This document shows positions 42,425 through 51,393 of a stretch of 64,000 nt of DNA, piece by piece; the stretch's first letter is position 1; each line of letters opens with the position of its first letter. The stretch is from Streptomyces sp. SA15 (GTDB taxonomy: Bacteria > Actinomycetota > Actinomycetes > Streptomycetales > Streptomycetaceae), in contig NZ_NTGE01000126.1 of assembly GCF_002291145.1 (NCBI RefSeq), positions 1 to 64,000 of the forward strand. Direction: 5' to 3'. The translations under genes and the position numbers were made by a program. The notes beneath the pieces were generated by a model. It searched no databases, was not told the DNA's origin, and saw only the letters and a list, made by a program, of their open reading frames with translations.

Positions 42425-42907
42425 TGGTTCAACCTCTTCCCCCACCTGTCCGTGCTGCGCAACATCACGCTCCCGCAGGAGCAGGTGCTCGGCCGCGGCC
42501 CGGAGCAGGCCCGCGAGCGTGGTCTCGCGCTGCTGGAGCGGGTGGGGCTCGCGGACAAGGCCGAGCAGTACCCGAACCGCTGTTCAGGGGGCCAGCAGCA
42601 GCGCATCGCCATCGCGCGCGCCCTGGCCCTCGACCCCCAGGTGATGCTCTTCGACGAACCCACCTCCGCGCTCGACCCCGAGCTGGGCCTCGAGGTGCTG
42701 AACGTGATGCGGGAACTCGCCGACGACGGCATGACCATGGTGGTGGTCACCCACGAGATGGAGTTCGCCCGGGACGTCTCCGACCACCTCGTCGTCATGG
42801 CCGACGGGGCCGTCCTCGAAGAGGGCAAGCCCACCGACATCTTCTCGGCGCCCGCGCACGCCCGGACCCGGCAGTTCCTCAGGGCGGTGGACCGCGATGG
42901 GGTCTGA
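42425..42907 (+). pseudogene. 5'-truncated polar amino-acid ABC transporter ATPase gene
   Basis: Starts in mid-protein at FNLFPHLSVLRNITLPQ and runs to the natural C terminus. Signature CSGGQQQRIAIARALALDP, Walker B VMLFDEPTSALDPE and switch His VVVTHEMEFARD are intact. About 80 N-terminal residues including Walker A are missing, lost at the same point where the antisense oxidase gene is cut. An in-frame ATG at 42335 would add about 30 unrelated residues but no Walker A, so ATPase activity is not expected. The stop overlaps the first permease gene, so the rest of the operon is intact. Confidence 0.82.
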
Positions 42908-43541
42908 CCTGGTTCTCACGGTGCTCAAAGGCGTACCGACGACGCTGCTGCTGACCGGCGCGAGTCTCGGGATCGGCATCGTGGGCGGTTTGCCGTTCGT
43001 CGCGGCGCGCGTCTCCAGCCGGCCGTGGCTGCGCTTGCTGTCCCGCTCCGTGATCGAGGTGTTCCGGGGTATCCCGCCGCTGGTATGGCTGTTCATCATC
43101 TACTTCGGCCTGGGCACCTCGCTGCCGGGAATCGAGCCGCTTCAGGCGTCGATCATCGGCATGGGCCTGATCTCCTGCGCCTACATGGCCGAGATCTACC
43201 GTGGCGGGCTCACCGCGGTGCACCACGGCCAGTGGGAGGCCGCCAGGGCCCTGGGCATGAGCAGCGTGGCCATCGTCCGCAAGATCATCGCCCCGCAGGT
43301 CTTCCGTATCTCCGTGCCGGCGACGGCCACCTACGGCATCGGCCTGTTCAAGGACTCCTCGGTGGCTTTCACCCTCGGGGTCACCGAGGTCCTCTACTGG
43401 GCGAACGAGCGGTCGCGCACGACCGGTGACGCGATCAAGCCGTTCCTGGTGGCGGCCGTCCTCTACATCGTCCTGTCGGCGGTTTGCGCGGCGCTGTCCC
43501 GCTCCCTCGACAAGCGCCTGCAGCGAAGGGTGGCGCGATGA
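42897..43541 (+). CDS. Polar amino-acid ABC transporter permease 1
   Basis: A 214-aa HisMQ-family permease with about five membrane helices. The EAA loop reads QWEAARALGMSSVAIVRKIIAPQVFR, and the family motif VFRGIPPLVWLFIIYFGLG is present. It overlaps the truncated ATPase gene by 11 bp and the second permease by ATGA. It would form a heterodimeric channel with permease 2. The ATPase in this operon is broken, so function needs an ATPase from elsewhere. Confidence 0.92.
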   Translation: MGSDLVLTVLKGVPTTLLLTGASLGIGIVGGLPFVAARVSSRPWLRLLSRSVIEVFRGIPPLVWLFIIYFGLGTSLPGIEPLQASIIGMGLISCAYMAEIYRGGLTAVHHGQWEAARALGMSSVAIVRKIIAPQVFRISVPATATYGIGLFKDSSVAFTLGVTEVLYWANERSRTTGDAIKPFLVAAVLYIVLSAVCAALSRSLDKRLQRRVAR

Positions 43542-44191
43542 GCTTCCTCACCGACTGGACGGATGCCTTCCCTCAGCTCCTGGACGGACTCAAGGTCAGC
43601 GCTCAACTGGTCGCGGGCAGTCTCGCGCTCGGCATGCCGCTGGGACTGCTGCTGGCACTCGGCTCGGCATCACGCATCGTGCCGGTCCGCTACACGGTCA
43701 TCGCCCTCGTGGAGATCGGACGTGGCACACCGGCGCTGGTGATGCTGCAGATCGTCTACTTCGGCCTGCCCGAGCAGGGATTGTCGCTGAGCTCCTTCGT
43801 CTCCGCGACGCTCGCCCTCGCCCTGACCACCGGCGCCTACGCGAGTGAGATCATCCGTGGCGGCCTGCAGTCCGTTCCGCAGGGCCAGCTGGAAGCGGCG
43901 GACGCCCTCGGCATGAGCCGGTTCTCCGTGTTGCGCTTCATCGTGATCCCCCAAGGGCTGCGCGTCGCCATCCCCGCCCTCATGGGCCTGTCCATCCTGA
44001 TCTTCCAGGCCACCTCGCTCGCCTACTCGATCGCCGTGCCCGAACTGCTGGGTGCCGCGTACTCGTACGGCTCCTCCACGTTCAAGTACCTGAGCGTCCT
44101 CTCCCTCGCGGGCCTCATGTACCTCTCCATCACCATCCCCGCCAGCTGGCTGTCCGAGCGCGCCGAGCGCCGTCTCGCCCGCCACGTCTGA
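43538..44191 (+). CDS. Polar amino-acid ABC transporter permease 2
   Basis: A 217-aa HisMQ-family permease from ATG 43538, which overlaps the previous stop. Motifs: LVEIGRGTPALVMLQIVYFGLP and the EAA loop QLEAADALGMSRFSVLRFIV. About five helices. Two distinct permeases, a solute-binding lipoprotein and one ATPase are the classic layout for polar amino-acid import. Confidence 0.92.
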   Translation: MSFLTDWTDAFPQLLDGLKVSAQLVAGSLALGMPLGLLLALGSASRIVPVRYTVIALVEIGRGTPALVMLQIVYFGLPEQGLSLSSFVSATLALALTTGAYASEIIRGGLQSVPQGQLEAADALGMSRFSVLRFIVIPQGLRVAIPALMGLSILIFQATSLAYSIAVPELLGAAYSYGSSTFKYLSVLSLAGLMYLSITIPASWLSERAERRLARHV

Positions 44192-44319
44192 GAACCCGGA
44201 CGCACCGGCTGCCGCGGACCCGGCCCGCGGCACGGCACCGAACGACACAGCCGGAGTCCCATCGACCCGGGACAACACGCGCACGCGTTCACCCGGTCAC
44301 GGAAACACCAGGGAGAAAC

Positions 44320-45171
44320 ATGAACAGCAAGTTCCCCGCAGCCATGGCCGCCGTCACGCTCCTGGCCGTCGCCACGCTCTCGGGCTGTGGAGGCGAATCG
44401 TCCACGACCACCGTCAGCGACGACTGCAAGCCCAAGCACGAGTTCAAGACGATGACAGACGGCACTCTCTCCGTGGTGAGCTTCGAGATTCCGCCGTTCA
44501 GCAAGGTCGAGGGGAACGACCTCACCGGCGTCGACGGGGACATCCTCAAGGCGATCGCGAAGATGGAATGTCTCACCCTGTCCGTCAAGGCCGCCGGTGC
44601 CGCCGCCGTCATTCCGACCGCGCAGGCCGGGCGGGCCGATCTGGCGGCCGGAGACTGGTACCGCACCGCGGAACGGGCGAAGGCGCTCGACCTGTCCGAC
44701 CCGCTCTACCTTGACGACATGGCGCTCGTGTCGGAGGAGGGCGTGACCGCCATCCCGGACCTCAGGTCGAAGGGGCTCACGGTCGGGACGGTGGAGGGCT
44801 ACTTGTGGGTCGCGGACCTCAAGGACTACCTCGGCGGCAAGCTGAAGACGTACGCCTCGGGCGTGAACTGTTACCAGGACCTCCAGGCCGGCCGCCTCGA
44901 CGTGTGCGTGGACAGCTATGGCTCCGCCGTGTACACGGCCAAGGGCAAGAATCTGAAGGTCGAGAAGGCCAAGCCCTTCGACAAGGTCGCCGCCTCGGTC
45001 GAGGCCGCCCAGTCCACCTTCCCGATGCCCAAGGGACATGAGGACATGCTGAAGGCCGTCAACGCGGACATCGCGGAACTGCGGAGCAGCGGCGAACTCG
45101 CGAAGATCCTCACCAAGAACGGCCTGGAAGCCGACGCGGCCGAGGTCGGAGAGCCGCGCCTGATCGGCTGA
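44320..45171 (+). CDS. Family 3 solute-binding lipoprotein
   Basis: 283 aa with lipoprotein signal LLAVATLSGCGGE (lipobox LSGC, Cys about 23). SBP_bac_3 features: LSVVSFEIPPFSKVEGNDLTG, DGDILKAIAKMECL, GRADLAAGDWYRTAERAK, LTVGTVEGYLWVADL and GRLDVCVDSYGSA. It has paired cysteines that could form a disulfide. It is the binding component of the downstream transporter genes, captured 128 bp after permease 2. The ligand is likely an amino acid or a related small molecule. Confidence 0.9.
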   Translation: MNSKFPAAMAAVTLLAVATLSGCGGESSTTTVSDDCKPKHEFKTMTDGTLSVVSFEIPPFSKVEGNDLTGVDGDILKAIAKMECLTLSVKAAGAAAVIPTAQAGRADLAAGDWYRTAERAKALDLSDPLYLDDMALVSEEGVTAIPDLRSKGLTVGTVEGYLWVADLKDYLGGKLKTYASGVNCYQDLQAGRLDVCVDSYGSAVYTAKGKNLKVEKAKPFDKVAASVEAAQSTFPMPKGHEDMLKAVNADIAELRSSGELAKILTKNGLEADAAEVGEPRLIG

Positions 45172-45208
45172 CCGGGACGTCCGGGCGCGCCCCGGTACGT
45201 TCCTGGCG

Positions 45209-45358
45209 CGTGCCTACCACCGGGCCGGCAGGCCCGAAGAGTCGCGGCACACGCTGTCCAAGGTGCTGGAACTCCGAACCCAGGTACTCGGACCGGGACA
45301 TCCTCACACGCAGGCGACAGCCGTCGAACTGTATGGGCAGTCTCACGAGCTGGGGTGA
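45209..45358 (+). pseudogene. C-terminal remnant of a TPR-repeat gene
   Basis: An open frame with no start reads RAYHRAGRPEESRHTL, KVLELRTQVLGPGHPHT, then AVELYGQSHELG and stop. These are the tetratricopeptide-type repeats (LxxRxxVLGPxHPxT) of actinobacterial TPR/NB-ARC signalling proteins. Only about 49 codons survive; the rest is missing. It lies between the transporter operon and an attachment-site-like tRNA fragment, in line with a rearranged island edge. Confidence 0.6.
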
Positions 45359-45397
45359 CAGGTTTGGACAGTCAGATTCGTAGGCGGAGCTTGAATC

Positions 45398-45422
45398 TGG
45401 AGCGGGTGCCGAGAATCGAACG
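45398..45422 (-). other. 3' fragment of tRNA-Gly, candidate attachment site
   Basis: On the minus strand the segment contains a TTCGATT T-loop, CTCGG, acceptor strand CACCCGC, discriminator T and CCA. This is the 3' end of a bacterial tRNA-Gly whose 5' acceptor strand is GCGGGTG. No T-stem 5' arm, anticodon or 5' half follows at higher coordinates. Similarity stops right at the T-loop. Such isolated tRNA 3' ends are left by site-specific integration. The rest of this region (45172-45535) holds only the TPR remnant. Confidence 0.6.
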
Positions 45423-45535
45423 TCCTAGATGGATGGCCGTCTCCCCGGCCGCTGCGAGGCGACCGGGTGACAAAATCCGGCGTACAGCCGACTCGTCTGC
45501 CATCAGGGCTCTGAACTGGACGTACGTCCATCCCG

Positions 45536-46498
45536 TCACGGTCCGACTTGGTCAGTTCCTCGGGCTCGGTCAGGGCTCGGCACACGCATCCGGGGAAGCA
45601 GCTCCAGGGGTCGGAGATCGACCTTGCGCGCGGCGGCCAGCAGCGCCTGCACCGTCACGGACTCGGGTTCCCGACGGCAGGCCACCAGGCCGATCTCCGG
45701 CGCCGGTGAGATGTCGGCCATGGGTACGGCCCGCACCCCCGGGGGTACACCGAGGGCGTGTATCCAGGCCAGTGGAACGATCCCGGCCCACCGCCCGGGG
45801 ACCACGTGGGCGATCAGCGAGGCGAACGAGTCCGTCTCCACCCTCGCCACCGGTTCGGCCCCCTCCTCCGCGAAGAAGGCGTCCATGGTGCGCCGCCCGC
45901 GCATGGTGGGGGTGAGCAGGCACAGGGGGAGCGCCGCCGCCTCGGCCCAGGACACCGATTCACCGCGGACCGGTGCCCAGTCCACACCGGTGAGCAGGAC
46001 GTACTTCTCCCGGTACAGCGGCACCACGCGGAATGCGGCTCGCACGTCGTCGTCCAGGTAGGTGAGGGCGGCGTCGATGGAAAACTCCCGGAGCATCGTC
46101 AGAATGTCGGTGGATGTCAGGTCAGCCATCACCTGCGCGGTGAGCAGCGGATGCCGTGTGCACAAGGGGTCGATCAGCCGTGGCACGGCGGTGGCGGCGC
46201 TGGGTACGGTGCCTATGCGGATACGGCCGCTCAGCCCCGTCCGCATGGCGTCGACCTCGCCTCGGAGAGCGTCTCGGTCGGCCAGGATCTGCCTCGCCCA
46301 CACGACGACGCGTTCTCCTTCGGCGGTGAGCCCGTCGAAGCGCCGTCCCCGCTGGATCAGCGGGACCCCGAATTCCTCTTCCAGCTTGCGGATCGCCTCG
46401 GACAGAGAGGGCTGGGACACCCCGCAGCTTTGGGCGGCGCGGGCGAAATGGCGTTCGCGGGCCAGGGCCACCAGGTATTCGAGCTGCCGGAAGAGCAC
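45536..46498 (-). CDS. LysR family regulator A
   Basis: 320 aa from GTG 46498 (VLFRQLEYLVALARERHF); AAAGG precedes it. The LysR helix-turn-helix (about 1-60) has SCGVSQPSLSEAIRKLEEEFGVPLIQRG, and the substrate domain follows to about residue 295. It is a close paralogue of the LysR at 51394, sharing FRQLEYxVAxARExHFARAA and GLTxEGERxVVWA. It lies inside the island edge and is co-directional with, downstream of, the formate dehydrogenase gene. It could regulate the oxalate/formate genes; target unknown. Confidence 0.88.
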   Translation of the reverse strand: MLFRQLEYLVALARERHFARAAQSCGVSQPSLSEAIRKLEEEFGVPLIQRGRRFDGLTAEGERVVVWARQILADRDALRGEVDAMRTGLSGRIRIGTVPSAATAVPRLIDPLCTRHPLLTAQVMADLTSTDILTMLREFSIDAALTYLDDDVRAAFRVVPLYREKYVLLTGVDWAPVRGESVSWAEAAALPLCLLTPTMRGRRTMDAFFAEEGAEPVARVETDSFASLIAHVVPGRWAGIVPLAWIHALGVPPGVRAVPMADISPAPEIGLVACRREPESVTVQALLAAARKVDLRPLELLPRMRVPSPDRARGTDQVGP

Positions 46499-46895
46499 GG
46501 CAGAGCACCTTTCGCTCGGCGCCCCGCAGATCAGGAACTTCGAGGGTTGGGGCACTTCCCAAATCTATGCTGCATGCCGGTTTCACCGGCGGCGGGCTCC
46601 TCTGGTGCGCGTCACGGAGCGGAGACCACAGGGCCGGCCCGAGGGCTGAGCGGGTGGCGGCAGGTCGGCCACGATCGAGCACCCGGTCTCCGAATGCACC
46701 TCGACGAGCCGAGATGCTGAGCATGCTGGGCTCGACAGGGTGCAAGTTGGCTGAACCGGCTGTCGGCCTCGCAGCGCCACTAGCGCCGCTGCGCCCGCTG
46801 GAGGCGCTGCGAAAACCAGCGCCGCGGCCGCCGGCTGCAGGTCGACGTGACGCTCATCGAGCCGCTGGGACAGGCGACCGCAAGAAGCGCTACCA

Positions 46896-47262
46896 CTCTG
46901 GAGCCGGCGACCGGCACCATCACCGCGACAATGGTGCCGTCGGGCGCATGGACCAGGTAGTAGGCGATCCCGTCCGCTTGGGCAATGCTGCGGCGCGACA
47001 GTACCCACCGGTGGTGGGAAGGCTCGTCACCTCCGAAGAAGGCAACAGCCGGGAGCCGGGCGGCTGCCCAGTCGTGGACGCGCGGGCCCTTGGCTCCGTC
47101 GCCGCGGGAGAGCCGCTCCAGGCTTCACCGGGGGCGTCACCTATGAGCGGGTCGATGCGCCGGCAGTCGGCGAGGTTGACCTGCTGCTACTTCGGGACCG
47201 CGACGACGTAGCCCAGCCTGGCCTCCTCGAGCACGCCCGGGCGTTGGGCACCTCTGCAGCGC
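46896..47262 (-). pseudogene. Decayed IS701-type transposase fragment
   Basis: The minus strand preserves landmarks of IS701-family transposases: LEEARLGYVVAVPK, EAW, GDGAKGPRVHDWAAARLP, HHRWVLSRRSIAQ and IAYYLVHAPDGTIV. A TAG at 47187-47189 interrupts the frame, and a single-base deletion near 47115 separates EAW from LSRGDGAKGP. The N- and C-terminal parts are absent. The flanking 46499-46895 and 47263-47353 hold no recognisable gene. It is an old insertion-sequence relic at the edge of the oxalate region. Confidence 0.72.
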
Positions 47263-47353
47263 GGCACCGCTGGCGGTCGGACGTCGAGGACTTCGGTAGC
47301 CTGCTTAGAAACCGGCCTCTGACCGGCGGCAATAGCGAAGCGCAACTGGAGTA

Positions 47354-49651
47354 TTAGGCGCGATCGTCGGCGGCCGGCTCCAGCCGCACCACGATTCCCT
47401 TGGATGTGGGGCAGTTGCTGACGTCCGCGACGCTGTCCAGGGGTACCAGGACATTGGTCTCCGGGTAGTAGGCGGCGGCCGATCCGCGGGAGGTGGGGTA
47501 GGGGACCACCCGGAAGTCCTCGGCCCGCCGCTCGGTGCCGTCGTGCCAGACACTGACCAGGTCGACCGTTTGCAGGTCGGCCAGGCCCAGGGACGCGATG
47601 TCCTCGGGGTTGACCATGACCACGCGGCGGCCGTTGTGGATGCCGCGGTAACGGTCGTTCATCGCGTACGGGATGGTGTTCCACTGGTCGTGCGACCGCA
47701 GCGACTGCAGGATGAGGTGCCCTGCCGGGGGCCGCAGCATCGCCAGGTCGTTGCAGGTGAAGACGGCCTTGCCGGTCGGGGTGCGGAACGTCAGGTCATT
47801 GACGGGATTGGGCAGCAGGAAGCCGCCCGGCTGGTTGACGCGCTCGTTGAAGTCCTCGAAGCCGGGCACCACACGGGAGATGCGGTCCCTGACCGTGCCG
47901 TAGTCCGCCTCGAACTCCTCCCAGGGGATGGCGGGGAAGTCACCGAGGGTGCGGCGGGCCAGCCGGGAGATGATCGCCACCTCGCTCAGCAGGTCGTCCG
48001 AGGCGGGCGCGAGCCGTCCTCGCGACGCGTGGACCATGCTCATGGAGTCCTCGACGGTGACGAACTGCTCGCCGCCGGCCTGGATGTCCCGGTCGCTGCG
48101 GCCCAGCGTGGGCAGGATGAGGGCCGTCTCGCCGCAGACGGTGTGGGAGCGGTTGAGCTTGGTGGAGATGTGCGCCGTCAGCCGGCAGCGGCGCATCGCC
48201 TGCTCGGTCACTTCGCTGTCGGGCGCGGCCCGTACGAAGTTCCCGGCCACGCCGAGGAAGAGCTTCGCCTTGCCGTCGCGCATGGCGCGTATGGCGTCGA
48301 CCGAGTCGTAGCCGTGCTTCTTGGGCGGGGTGAAACCGAACTCGCGCTCCAGGGCGTCGAGGAAGCTCTGTGGCATCCGCTCCCACACGCCCATGGTGCG
48401 GTCGCCCTGGACGTTGCTATGGCCGCGCACCGGGCACACCCCGGCGCCGGACCTGCCGAGATTGCCGCCCAGCATGAGGAAGTTGACCATCTCACGGATG
48501 GTGGCGACCCCGTGCTTGTGCTGCGTCACGCCCATCGCCCAGCACACGATGACGCTCCTGGCCTTCAGGACCCGCTCGTGAACCTGCTCGATTTCCTCGC
48601 GGGTAAGACCCGTGGCCGTGAGGACGTCCTCCCAGGACGTCTTGCGCGCGTGCTCGGCGAACGCGTCGAAGCCCGTGCTGTGCTTGCGGATGAAGTCGTG
48701 GTCCAGGACCGTGCCCGGGTCTTCGTCCTCGGCCTGGATCAGCAGCAGGTTCAGCGCCTGGAAGAGCGCGAGGTCGCCGCCGGCGCGGATGTGCAGGAAC
48801 TGGTCCGTGATGACTGTGCCCCGGCCCAGCACGCCGCGGGGCCGCTGCGGGTGCTTGAAACGCATCAGCCCGGCCTCGGGAAGGGTGTTGACGGCGACGA
48901 CACTGCCGCCGTTGCGCTTGGTCTCCTCCAGGGCCGACAGCATGCGAGGGTGGTTCGTGCCCGGGTTCTGGCCCACGACGAAGACCAGGTCGGCGTTGTG
49001 GATGTCGTCGAGACTCACGGTGCCCTTGCCGATGCCCAGGGTCTGGGTCAGCGCGGCCCCGCTGGACTCGTGGCACATGTTGCTGCAGTCCGGCAGGTTG
49101 TTGGTGCCGTACGCGCGGGTGAAGAGCTGGAGGAGGAACGCCGCCTCGTTGGCCAGCCGGCCGGAGGTGTAGAAGAGGGCTTCGTCCGGGGAGTCGAGTT
49201 CACGCAGTTCCCGAGCCATCAGGGACAGCGCTTCCTCCCAGCCGATGGGCTCGTAGTGGTCCGAACCCGGCCGCTTGACCATCGGTTCGGTCAGCCGCCC
49301 CTGCTGATTGAGCCAGTAGTCGGACTTCCGGCCCAGTTCCTCGACGGTGTACTGCCGAAAGAAGTCGCGCCGCACTCGTCGCGAGGTCGCCTCGTCGTTG
49401 ATGTGCTTGGCGCCGTTCTCGCAGTACTCGTTCATGTGCCGCTTGCCGGGCTCCGGTTCCGGCCAGGCACAGCCCGGGCAGTCGATGCCCTCGGCCTGGT
49501 TGATGTTCAACAGCGTCAGCATCGTTCGGCGGGGCGACGTCTGGCTCAGCGAGTACCGCAGCGCGTGGGTGACCGCGGGGACACCGGTCGCCCAGGTCTT
49601 GGGCGGCGTGACTGCCAGGCGATCGTCGGTGGGGTCTTCCAGAACACCCAT
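47354..49651 (-). CDS. Formate dehydrogenase-like molybdopterin oxidoreductase (FdhF/YdeP family)
   Basis: A 765-aa Mo-bis-MGD enzyme of the FdhF/YdeP family. N-terminal cysteines DCPGCAWPEP and YCENGAK (about 57-80) fit an Fe-S site, and the Mo-ligand region NMCHESSGAALTQTLG has Cys. MGD-binding segments include GQNPGTNHPRM, GVTQHKHGVATIREMVNFLMLGG, VRGHSNVQGDRTMG and a C-terminal SHDQWNTIPYAMNDRY. It is predicted to oxidise formate released by frc/oxc to CO2. No beta subunit or fdhD lies next to it; this family often works with unusual electron acceptors. MoaA in the same region could supply its cofactor. Confidence 0.88.
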   Translation of the reverse strand: MGVLEDPTDDRLAVTPPKTWATGVPAVTHALRYSLSQTSPRRTMLTLLNINQAEGIDCPGCAWPEPEPGKRHMNEYCENGAKHINDEATSRRVRRDFFRQYTVEELGRKSDYWLNQQGRLTEPMVKRPGSDHYEPIGWEEALSLMARELRELDSPDEALFYTSGRLANEAAFLLQLFTRAYGTNNLPDCSNMCHESSGAALTQTLGIGKGTVSLDDIHNADLVFVVGQNPGTNHPRMLSALEETKRNGGSVVAVNTLPEAGLMRFKHPQRPRGVLGRGTVITDQFLHIRAGGDLALFQALNLLLIQAEDEDPGTVLDHDFIRKHSTGFDAFAEHARKTSWEDVLTATGLTREEIEQVHERVLKARSVIVCWAMGVTQHKHGVATIREMVNFLMLGGNLGRSGAGVCPVRGHSNVQGDRTMGVWERMPQSFLDALEREFGFTPPKKHGYDSVDAIRAMRDGKAKLFLGVAGNFVRAAPDSEVTEQAMRRCRLTAHISTKLNRSHTVCGETALILPTLGRSDRDIQAGGEQFVTVEDSMSMVHASRGRLAPASDDLLSEVAIISRLARRTLGDFPAIPWEEFEADYGTVRDRISRVVPGFEDFNERVNQPGGFLLPNPVNDLTFRTPTGKAVFTCNDLAMLRPPAGHLILQSLRSHDQWNTIPYAMNDRYRGIHNGRRVVMVNPEDIASLGLADLQTVDLVSVWHDGTERRAEDFRVVPYPTSRGSAAAYYPETNVLVPLDSVADVSNCPTSKGIVVRLEPAADDRA

Positions 49652-50675
49652 TCTTCTGCCCTGCCTTTCCGCGTCCGACTTCGCGGAGACCTTGCGAACA
49701 TCCTCCCCGCGAAAAAAAGCTAAGCCAGTTCATCACACCCGTCAAAAAGGCTGTTCCTGTCCCTTGATAGGTGGCACCGATGAAGCGGAAAACGTCGGCA
49801 GGAGGTGCTCTTTCTCTCAGCTCGGTCACTGGGATTTCGGGCCGCTGAGCGACTCGTTGTCGGAATCGTGGAAATGGGCGTTCGGTTCTTCCCGTCGAAG
49901 TGGCGCACAGCCTCCACGCCTTGCACGCGGCCCTGCTCGCCGTCGGCTCCGGCAGGCTTTCATCGGACCGCGTCAACTACGCGCCGTTCTGAATGTTCGA
50001 GGAGTACGTCGGACTCTCCGCGGGCGGCACGCTCGGCACTTGGGTGCCAGGTGGTTGCGATCCTCGACCCGGACCGCGTGGTGCCTGTCGCGCCGCCACG
50101 CACACCCGTCCCCTGTCCACGAAAACCATGACCGCGCCCCGGCAGGTGGCAGCACCGACCTTCTCCGGAGACGGAGGACGAGGACGAGAACGAGGACGAG
50201 GACGGGCAACCGGACCACGATTCAGCGAGTTCGCGGTTCACACCGGTCGGCTCCGGGGTGACGGCCGGGACGACGGCCGGGACGACCTCACGGTCCAGTC
50301 GTCCGCTGTGCAGAGCGTGGTGGGCGCGGTCAATCTGGCCGAAGTGCTGAGGAAAAAAGGGCGTTACTCCTCAGGCGAAGCGCGTCGGCACGGCCGCGGT
50401 CGATTCGGCGTTGGTGAAGCCAAGCCGTGCACCGCGACGACCCGCACCGCGACTACTCGCACCGCGGCGACGCGGGTGGCGTTTGGCACGTGCTCCAACG
50501 ACACCGACATCGACCACGACAAGGGCGTCCTCCGCTTCGGTGACGTGACCGTTCCCCAGCGGCGAGGTTGTCATCGACGCCGAACCCTACATCGCGAAGG
50601 CTGGTTCACAGCCCGGCTGGTTCGGGGCGCGGGCCGTCCGCACGATCGGCCCGGTGTGACCCGTCCGGTGCGCCG
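49652..50675. other. Gene-poor spacer with simple repeats and a decayed ORF
   Basis: No intact gene. A hexanucleotide tract of GACGAG-type units is at 50170-50206. Three tandem 15-bp units (ACCGCGACGACCCGC and variants) lie at 50431-50475. From about 50476 to 50660 a protein-like stretch reads VAFGTCSNDTDIDHDKGVLRF and, after a one-base shift near 50555, SGEVVIDAEPYIAKAGSQPG to a TGA. It looks like a broken gene of unknown family. The upstream part contains the formate dehydrogenase promoter region. Confidence 0.5.
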
Positions 50676-51197
50676 TCAGGCCGGGGAACTCGCGGGCAGC
50701 CGGCGCTCGAGTTCCGCCAGCCGCGTGCGCAGGGCCTTCTCGGTGTTGCGGCGTTCCGTGACCTCGCGCATGACCGCGGAGATTCCGGCGATCCGGCCGG
50801 TCGCGTCCCGCAGCAGCGCCACCGTGAACTCGATCGACAGGCGGTGGCCGTCCCGGTGGGTGGCCGGCACGCCGAGCAGCTTGTCGCCGTATCGGGTCTG
50901 GCCGGTGGCCATCGTGTTCCGGTAGCCCTTGTCGTGCCGCGCCCGCAGCTTCTCCGGGATGATCAGATCGAGGCTCTGGCCCACGGCCTCGGCCGCCGTG
51001 TGGCCGAACATGCGTTCTGCGCCGTTGTTCCACACCAGGATGATCCCGTCCGGGTCGGCGACCACGATGGCCTCGGGTGACTCGCGCACGATCGCCTGGG
51101 CCAGCCAGGCCTCCGGCTCGCCAGTACGTCCGGTGCCGGAGCTCGCCGTCTCCTTCGAGGCCTCGCATGCGGCCGTCGTGTTGCTGCTCTCACCCAC
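50676..51197 (-). CDS. Single PAS-domain protein
   Basis: 173 aa from GTG 51197, with a GGAGGAGGG ribosome site. One PAS domain (about residues 35-150): VRESPEAIVVADPDGIILVWNNGAERMFG, EAVGQSLDLIIPEKLRARH, RDGHRLSIEFTVALLRD. A short coiled tail follows (EVTERRNTEKALRTRLAELERRL). There is no kinase, cyclase or DNA-binding domain. It is probably a redox or small-ligand sensor acting through a partner. It is divergent from a LysR gene, with a GntR-type inverted repeat between them. Confidence 0.85.
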   Translation of the reverse strand: MGESSNTTAACEASKETASSGTGRTGEPEAWLAQAIVRESPEAIVVADPDGIILVWNNGAERMFGHTAAEAVGQSLDLIIPEKLRARHDKGYRNTMATGQTRYGDKLLGVPATHRDGHRLSIEFTVALLRDATGRIAGISAVMREVTERRNTEKALRTRLAELERRLPASSPA

Positions 51198-51308
51198 GAT
51201 GGTTCCCTCCTCCTGGGCGCACCCGCGGACCGCGATCACGTGCGTGTGGCGGGCGCCTTCTCCCGATTGACCTCGTCGAGGGTATGGCGTCCGGCCCAGA
51301 ATAAGGAA

Positions 51309-51322
51309 TACTGCATACAGTA
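51309..51322. promoter_or_regulatory. Regulon motif site 1 (TACTGCATACAGTA)
   Basis: A perfect five-base-arm inverted repeat TACTG-CATA-CAGTA between the PAS gene and LysR B. The same motif recurs at 57114, 61819 and 61889. It is the likely operator of the GntR regulator at 61018-61752. Confidence 0.65.
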
Positions 51323-51393
51323 GGGTGCGTACAGACCGCACTGGCCGGGACCGACGGCCGGTCCTGTGCCATCCAGCCCCTGAGGAGCCGCTC

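Noticed and set aside
42335..42907. Reading the ABC ATPase as an intact 190-aa protein from ATG 42335
   Set aside because: The first about 30 residues are antisense of the oxidase gene and Walker A is absent, so this is a truncated gene.
45398..45422. A functional tRNA-Gly gene
   Set aside because: Only the T-loop to CCA end is present; no anticodon or D arm can be folded from the flanking sequence.
49774..49792. A LysR box upstream of the formate dehydrogenase (TGAT-N11-ATGA)
   Set aside because: One arm is imperfect and the surrounding sequence gives no support, so it is not distinguishable from chance.
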